DNA from: Peptacetobacter sp900539645
Lineage (GTDB): Bacteria; Bacillota; Clostridia; Peptostreptococcales; Peptostreptococcaceae
Assembly (NCBI RefSeq): GCF_047807365.1
Contig: NZ_JBLOUI010000042.1
Span: 1-19,678, forward strand
Reading direction: 5' to 3'
DNA: 19,678 nucleotides
This document shows positions 16,879 through 19,678 of this stretch, in pieces. Under the pieces are notes generated by a model. It was given only the letters and a program-made list of their open reading frames with translations. It searched no databases and was not told the origin of the DNA. A program made the translations under genes and the position numbers. Position 1 is the first letter of the stretch; every line of letters begins with the position of its first letter.

Positions 16879-17421
16879 TTATTTGAAGTATCTGTTTAAT
16901 AATCCTAAGAATGCTTTACCATGTCTAGCTTCATCTTTACACATTTCGTGAACTGTGTCATGTATAGCATCTAATCCTAGTTCTTTAGCTCTCTTAGCTA
17001 ATTTTAATTTACCATCAGTTGCTCCGTATTCAGCGTCAACTCTTAACTCTAAGTTTTTCTTAGTTGATGGTTCAACTACTTCTCCTAATAATTCAGCAAA
17101 TTTAGAAGCGTGTTCTGCTTCTTCGAAAGCTATTCTTTTGTAAGCTTCTGCTACTTCTGGATATCCTTCTCTATCTGCCTGTCTTGACATTGCTAAGTAC
17201 ATACCAACTTCTGTACATTCACCAGTAAAGTTAGCTCTTAATCCTTCAACAACTTCTTCATCTACACCTTTAGCAACACCTATTCTATGTTCGTCAGCCC
17301 ATACTCTTTCTCCGCCCATTTCTTCGAATTTTTCTGGACCTACTTTACAAACTGGACATTCTGCTGGTGCAGTTTCTCCTTCATGTATATATCCACATAC
17401 TGTACAAACCCATTTTTTCAT
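16879..17421 (-). CDS. Reverse rubrerythrin (rubredoxin domain first)
   Basis: A 180-residue cytoplasmic oxidative-stress protein. The rubredoxin domain is at the N-terminus (C6, C9, C22, C25 for one iron), and the ferritin-like diiron domain follows (E68/E71 region, E101-x-x-H104, E131, E164-x-x-H167). Classical rubrerythrins have the opposite order, so this is the reverse type known from Clostridium acetobutylicum and C. difficile, where such proteins reduce hydrogen peroxide and oxygen with electrons passed through the rubredoxin site. Codon use is more regular than in its neighbours, which suggests high expression. GGAGG precedes the start codon. A perfect sigma-B-type promoter lies 90 bases upstream and its own terminator follows, so it should be a stress-induced single-gene unit. 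Confidence 0.95.
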   Translation of the reverse strand: MKKWVCTVCGYIHEGETAPAECPVCKVGPEKFEEMGGERVWADEHRIGVAKGVDEEVVEGLRANFTGECTEVGMYLAMSRQADREGYPEVAEAYKRIAFEEAEHASKFAELLGEVVEPSTKKNLELRVDAEYGATDGKLKLAKRAKELGLDAIHDTVHEMCKDEARHGKAFLGLLNRYFK

Positions 17422-17508
17422 AATCTTAATCCTCCATAATCTTTAATTTCTAATTTTTATATTCAAATTCTTTTTAAAGAGTTTTGTCTTATCTCTTATG
17501 GTATTTAT

Positions 17509-17533
17509 ATACCCGGTGATAAATAGCTTAAAC
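17509..17533 (-). promoter_or_regulatory. Sigma-B-type promoter for reverse rubrerythrin
   Basis: On the minus strand GTTTAA (17533-17528), 13 bases, then GGGTAT (17514-17509). Both hexamers equal the general stress factor sigma-B consensus of Bacillus, and the spacing is in range. In C. difficile, sigma-B is known to control oxygen-tolerance genes including reverse rubrerythrins. The leader is about 80 bases. No sigma-A promoter of similar quality is seen in this gap. Confidence 0.75.
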
Positions 17534-17550
17534 ATATTTTTTTAAAATTT

Positions 17551-17681
17551 TTATAAATTTTTTATAATTCTTGTTATTAGCTTAGCAAAATTAGATTTTA
17601 CTCTTTCAGTTGTTTCTATTACTTCCTCATGATTTAACTTAGTTGCTGATATTCCCGCTGCCATATTTGTTATACAAGATA
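17551..17681 (-). CDS. punA: 3' end of purine nucleoside phosphorylase, cut by the IStron
   Basis: Read on the minus strand, 42 codons from 17679 to the TAA at 17551 encode SCITNMAAGISATKLNHEEV and end in FAKLITRIIKNL. This matches the C-terminal part of type I purine nucleoside phosphorylase, where the segment ISCITNMAAGI is a hallmark; the enzyme splits purine nucleosides into base and ribose 1-phosphate. No start codon or upstream part is present: the frame breaks at about 17681, where the IStron 3' end abuts. The 5' exon should lie beyond the right window edge. If the group I intron splices correctly, an intact message is restored, so this is an interrupted gene and not necessarily a dead one. 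The exact exon boundary (17678-17682) is uncertain. Confidence 0.8.
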
Positions 17682-17686
17682 CTGGT

Positions 17687-17722
17687 TCTAAAAATATATA
17701 CAAATGTACTCATTTTAGATAT
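17687..17722 (-). repeat. Inverted repeat block B, copy at the IStron 3' end
   Basis: On the minus strand ATATCTAAAAT (17722-17712), four extra bases, ACAT, two mismatches, then GTATATATTTTTAGA (17701-17687). The plus strand at 19515-19546 has the same series without the four bases. In the element transcript the two are complementary. Confidence 0.85.
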
Positions 17723-17807
17723 TTCGCTCTTATTCTATCTTTTGATAGTTTTAAGTCTTGGTTGAGCCAGTTATCTCAATAAAAATTTTTATCTCGATTA
17801 TCCCACA

Positions 17808-17830
17808 ACCGTATTTTTTATTTATTTAAA
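17808..17830 (-). repeat. Inverted repeat block A, copy downstream of tnpB
   Basis: A 23-base stretch whose minus-strand sequence begins TTTAAATAAATAAAA and ends ATACGGT is identical to plus-strand 19488-19510. It precedes the GGTTG...CAACC part of the putative omega-RNA. Confidence 0.9.
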
Positions 17831-17975
17831 GCATTTTATCTAACCCCCGTCACCGATAAAACATACCCTCTGTTTATCAACAGTTGGATAAACACAAAAT
17901 ATATTTGTGATTAAACAAAATATACTTTTAACCTATTTTCTTTTCTTAATTAGTATAAGTTTTATTAAATATTAT

Positions 17976-19388
17976 TTACTTTATATCAGCAATTCTACTT
18001 TCTAGTATTTCCTTAACTTTCTTATAACTTGTAAACATCTTTATTTCTTTATCATATTTTCTATCTAAAATATTTTTACTTGCATTTATATCTGCATGAA
18101 TTTCTCCACAATATTCACAAACAAATGAATCTCCATTTCTTACACCAAATCTTCCACATTTGCTACAAATTTGGCTTGTATATGCTGGATTTATATATGT
18201 AAATTCAATACTATTTAATTGTAATTTATATTCAAGTCTATCTTTTATATAGCCTTTTATCCATCTCGATAATTTTCTTTTTACAGATTTTGGATATCTG
18301 TCATCCCAATTTACAAAATCTAAATTTTCCATTACAACTTCCTTAGGCTTTTCTGATTTTATAAATTCATTGATATTTTTATTGATATAAGATTTAACTG
18401 TTTCATCGTGTTTATTTTTATTTTTCCTGTATTTTTTCTTTCCTAAATTATTTTTAAGTATGTTCTCTGCTTTCTTAGTGTTACCTTCTTCGAGGTATTT
18501 CCTTCTAAGTGCGAAAAATCTGTTTCGATTAGCATTTTTATCACTTAACCTTTCGGTTTCTTTACTTAAATAATAATTCAATTTTTCTCCATACAGATTT
18601 CCATTTGATGTTGCGAGTAAGTATCTATAACCTTTATCTATTCCTATAATATTTTCGTTGGTATTTTCCTTTGGTTTCACTTTTAATGGAATATTTATTC
18701 TCACTACATTATCTATGATTTTGATTTTAAGTATTTTGTTGTATTTATTTGAATCCCTCAATTTAATCGGTACTCTTTTTCTTGTTTCCATTGAAGATAT
18801 ATAAATATAATTTTCATTTGTGTTATTTTTTGAATATCTATATAAACCTGTATCTATCGAAAAAGAATTTATTTTGTTCGTATAAGGAACTTTTCCTTTA
18901 TATCGCCTAGTGTATCTTTTTATTAAGTTATTCAAATATTTAATATTTAAGTTTTTACCTTCAAATTTTTTAGGAATATCAAAGTTTATATTATTTAATA
19001 CGTTATAATAAAGCTTATTTGCTGATAGTATATAATTTATATAATATCTGTCATCAGTAGATAAATGTTCGTTATTATAAGCAGCAGTCCTAATTTTATT
19101 TTTTGTATTAGACCAACCAGACTTTATATTTCCAATTGCATCTTGTAATGCTAATTTCCAATATCTACCTGGCAAATCCCATTGTTCATAAAACTTTGTA
19201 CTTACCCATTCATCTCTGATTTTTCGAGGTTTTTCAATGATTAAAAGACTTTTTATCCCACTATATCTTGAATATACGTAATTTTTAACATTTTTATATT
19301 CTCTTCCTATTTTTAATAGTTCTTCAATTTTATAATCATCAACTTCATAGGAATATTGTTTTACAGTTTTAGTTATTGTCTTTCCCAT
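17976..19388 (-). CDS. tnpB: TnpB RNA-guided nuclease of the IStron
   Basis: A 470-residue TnpB, the IS605-family ancestor of Cas12 nucleases, which uses an omega-RNA to cut DNA at sites next to a short target-adjacent motif. The N-terminal half (about 1-240) is Lys/Tyr/Asn-rich and corresponds to the wedge and REC parts. The RuvC motifs are complete: D251 in GIDKGY, E354 in VVMENLDF, D433 in HADINASKN. A zinc finger lies between the last two (C408, C411, C424, C427). No stop or frameshift interrupts it, so the nuclease should be active. GAGGTGAGG precedes the start codon. Base composition is more AT-rich and more Asn/Lys-rich than that of neighbouring genes, which fits horizontal transfer. 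In CdISt1-type IStrons this protein was first called tlpB. Confidence 0.95.
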   Translation of the reverse strand: MGKTITKTVKQYSYEVDDYKIEELLKIGREYKNVKNYVYSRYSGIKSLLIIEKPRKIRDEWVSTKFYEQWDLPGRYWKLALQDAIGNIKSGWSNTKNKIRTAAYNNEHLSTDDRYYINYILSANKLYYNVLNNINFDIPKKFEGKNLNIKYLNNLIKRYTRRYKGKVPYTNKINSFSIDTGLYRYSKNNTNENYIYISSMETRKRVPIKLRDSNKYNKILKIKIIDNVVRINIPLKVKPKENTNENIIGIDKGYRYLLATSNGNLYGEKLNYYLSKETERLSDKNANRNRFFALRRKYLEEGNTKKAENILKNNLGKKKYRKNKNKHDETVKSYINKNINEFIKSEKPKEVVMENLDFVNWDDRYPKSVKRKLSRWIKGYIKDRLEYKLQLNSIEFTYINPAYTSQICSKCGRFGVRNGDSFVCEYCGEIHADINASKNILDRKYDKEIKMFTSYKKVKEILESRIADIK

Positions 19389-19436
19389 TTACCTCACCTC
19401 GATTCTATAACAAATTTTATTTTTCTAATTATATTA

Positions 19437-19466
19437 TATACAAATCGAAGTTATATTATACAAATA
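19437..19466 (-). promoter_or_regulatory. Possible internal promoter for tnpB
   Basis: On the minus strand TTGTAT and TATATA/TATAAT elements lie in a partly duplicated stretch about 50-80 bases before the tnpB start. The two near-copies (ATTTGTATAATATAA and ATTTGTATATAATATAA) are about 20 bases apart. TnpB could be expressed from here independently of the host gene. AT-richness makes such matches common. Confidence 0.35.
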
Positions 19467-19487
19467 ATATAAAATATTTTTTAAGTT

Positions 19488-19510
19488 TTTAAATAAATAA
19501 AAAATACGGT
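19488..19510 (+). repeat. Inverted repeat block A, copy upstream of tnpB
   Basis: This plus-strand 23-base stretch equals the minus strand at 17830-17808. The pairing in the transcript can extend by three more bases (one G-U) on the tnpB-distal side. Confidence 0.9.
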
Positions 19511-19514
19511 CGTT

Positions 19515-19546
19515 ATATCTAAAATACATCCGTATATATTTTTAGA
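19515..19546 (+). repeat. Inverted repeat block B, copy next to the intron core
   Basis: ATATCTAAAAT (19515-19525), ACAT, two mismatches, then GTATATATTTTTAGA (19532-19546). The inverted partner is at 17722-17687, at the IStron 3' end. Order and orientation allow it to stack on block A as one long helix. Confidence 0.85.
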
Positions 19547-19548
19547 GT

Positions 19549-19678
19549 GTTCAGTCGGAATCGCTAATTTCCAATCAGTTCTCTTATGAACTTCTTAATA
19601 TTTCTATTAAGCACAGACTATATCACCATCTAATTTTTTAGATGCTCCCCATTTCCACCACCAATAGCTTGTGATGTA
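19549..19678 (-). ncRNA. Group I intron core, 3' part (P8, P7, P9), partial
   Basis: On the minus strand a 7-bp hairpin CATCTAA/TTAGATG (19644-19627) fits P8. It is followed by TGATATAGTCTG (19625-19614), a good match to the conserved S box (AAGATATAGTCC) that forms the 3' strand of P7 and part of the guanosine-binding site. Next come TTAATA-GAAA-TATTAA (19610-19595), a P9-like hairpin with a GNRA loop, and AGTTC/GAACT (19592-19577), a P9.1-like hairpin. The 5' splice site, P1-P6 and the 5' strand of P7 would lie outside the window. Confidence 0.82.

Larger units (their letters stand above)
17682..17900 (-). ncRNA. Putative omega-RNA (TnpB guide RNA) and intron 3' end
   Basis: The region after tnpB is rich in stems on the minus strand. 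GTTTATC pairs with GATAAAC (about 17892-17870), TTTTATC with GATAAAA (about 17861-17834, enclosing the GC-rich GGTGACGGGGG), GGTTG with CAACC (17810-17760), and CTATC with GATAG (about 17748-17735). TnpB guide RNAs are known to come from the 3' end of their element, with the guide given by the flanking DNA. Here the guide would begin with phosphorylase sequence (about 17681 downward), so the nuclease would recognise an uninterrupted allele. The 5' limit is a guess. Confidence 0.55.
17682..19678 (-). mobile_element. IStron: group I intron fused to an IS605-family element, 5' end outside
   Basis: The unit contains, in transcript order, the 3' part of a group I ribozyme core (19549-19678), a leader, tnpB (19388-17976), an omega-RNA-like 3' region and an abrupt junction with a purine nucleoside phosphorylase reading frame. 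This is the architecture of CdISt1 in C. difficile, in which the element can splice itself out of the message. No Y1 transposase gene (tnpA) lies between the core and tnpB, so mobility would need a transposase from elsewhere. The 3' boundary is placed at about 17682, where a terminal G of the intron would be; the 5' boundary lies outside the window. Confidence 0.85.

Overview
The window looks like a chromosomal segment from a low-GC, strictly anaerobic member of the Clostridia, most like the Peptostreptococcaceae (Clostridioides difficile and relatives). The reasons are AT-rich intergenic DNA, strong GGAGG-type ribosome binding sites, a reverse-architecture rubrerythrin, a giant BadF/BcrA-type acyl-CoA dehydratase activase, a C_GCAxxG_C_C protein, and a CdISt1-like IStron. 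Every protein gene I accept is on the minus strand, so transcription runs from high to low coordinates. The species call is an inference from gene content.

Left edge (1-140): a rho-independent terminator ends the C_GCAxxG_C_C gene. Directly after its T-tract starts an RNA-like sequence of higher GC that resembles the 5' end (domain I) of a group IIC self-splicing intron and runs off the window. Position 158-6298: C_GCAxxG_C_C redox protein, 1418-residue activase, and a nucleoside-recognition (Gate) membrane protein, each with its own signals. Position 7041-8054: a glyceraldehyde-3-phosphate dehydrogenase whose cofactor-selectivity residues differ from those of NAD-specific enzymes. Position 8436-9077: a short YitT-type membrane protein. 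Position 9468-10679: a two-gene unit (DUF6483-like small protein, then YihY/BrkB membrane protein). Position 10832-14787: an ABC exporter operon, ATPase then a 1085-residue permease with a long periplasm-like coiled-coil insertion. Position 14942-16342: a POT-fold transporter without the ExxER motif. Position 16879-17421: reverse rubrerythrin preceded by a perfect match to the sigma-B promoter consensus.

Right edge (17551-19678): an IStron, that is, a group I intron fused to an IS605-family element, is inserted in the 3' part of a purine nucleoside phosphorylase gene. The last 42 codons of that gene remain at 17551-17681. The element carries an intact TnpB nuclease (catalytic D251, E354, D433), a likely omega-RNA at its 3' end, and the P8/P7/P9 part of the group I ribozyme at the window edge. 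No tnpA lies between the intron core and tnpB. Two blocks of the intron-side leader (19488-19510 and 19515-19546) recur as inverted copies beyond tnpB (17808-17830 and 17687-17722). In the transcript they can pair across tnpB and bring the 3' splice site next to the ribozyme core, with the omega-RNA domain looped out of one strand. This possible switch between splicing and guide-RNA folding is the most interesting structure here.

Most genes are separated by clear stem-loop terminators and have their own sigma-A promoters, so the middle of the window is a set of single-gene or two-gene units, not one large operon.
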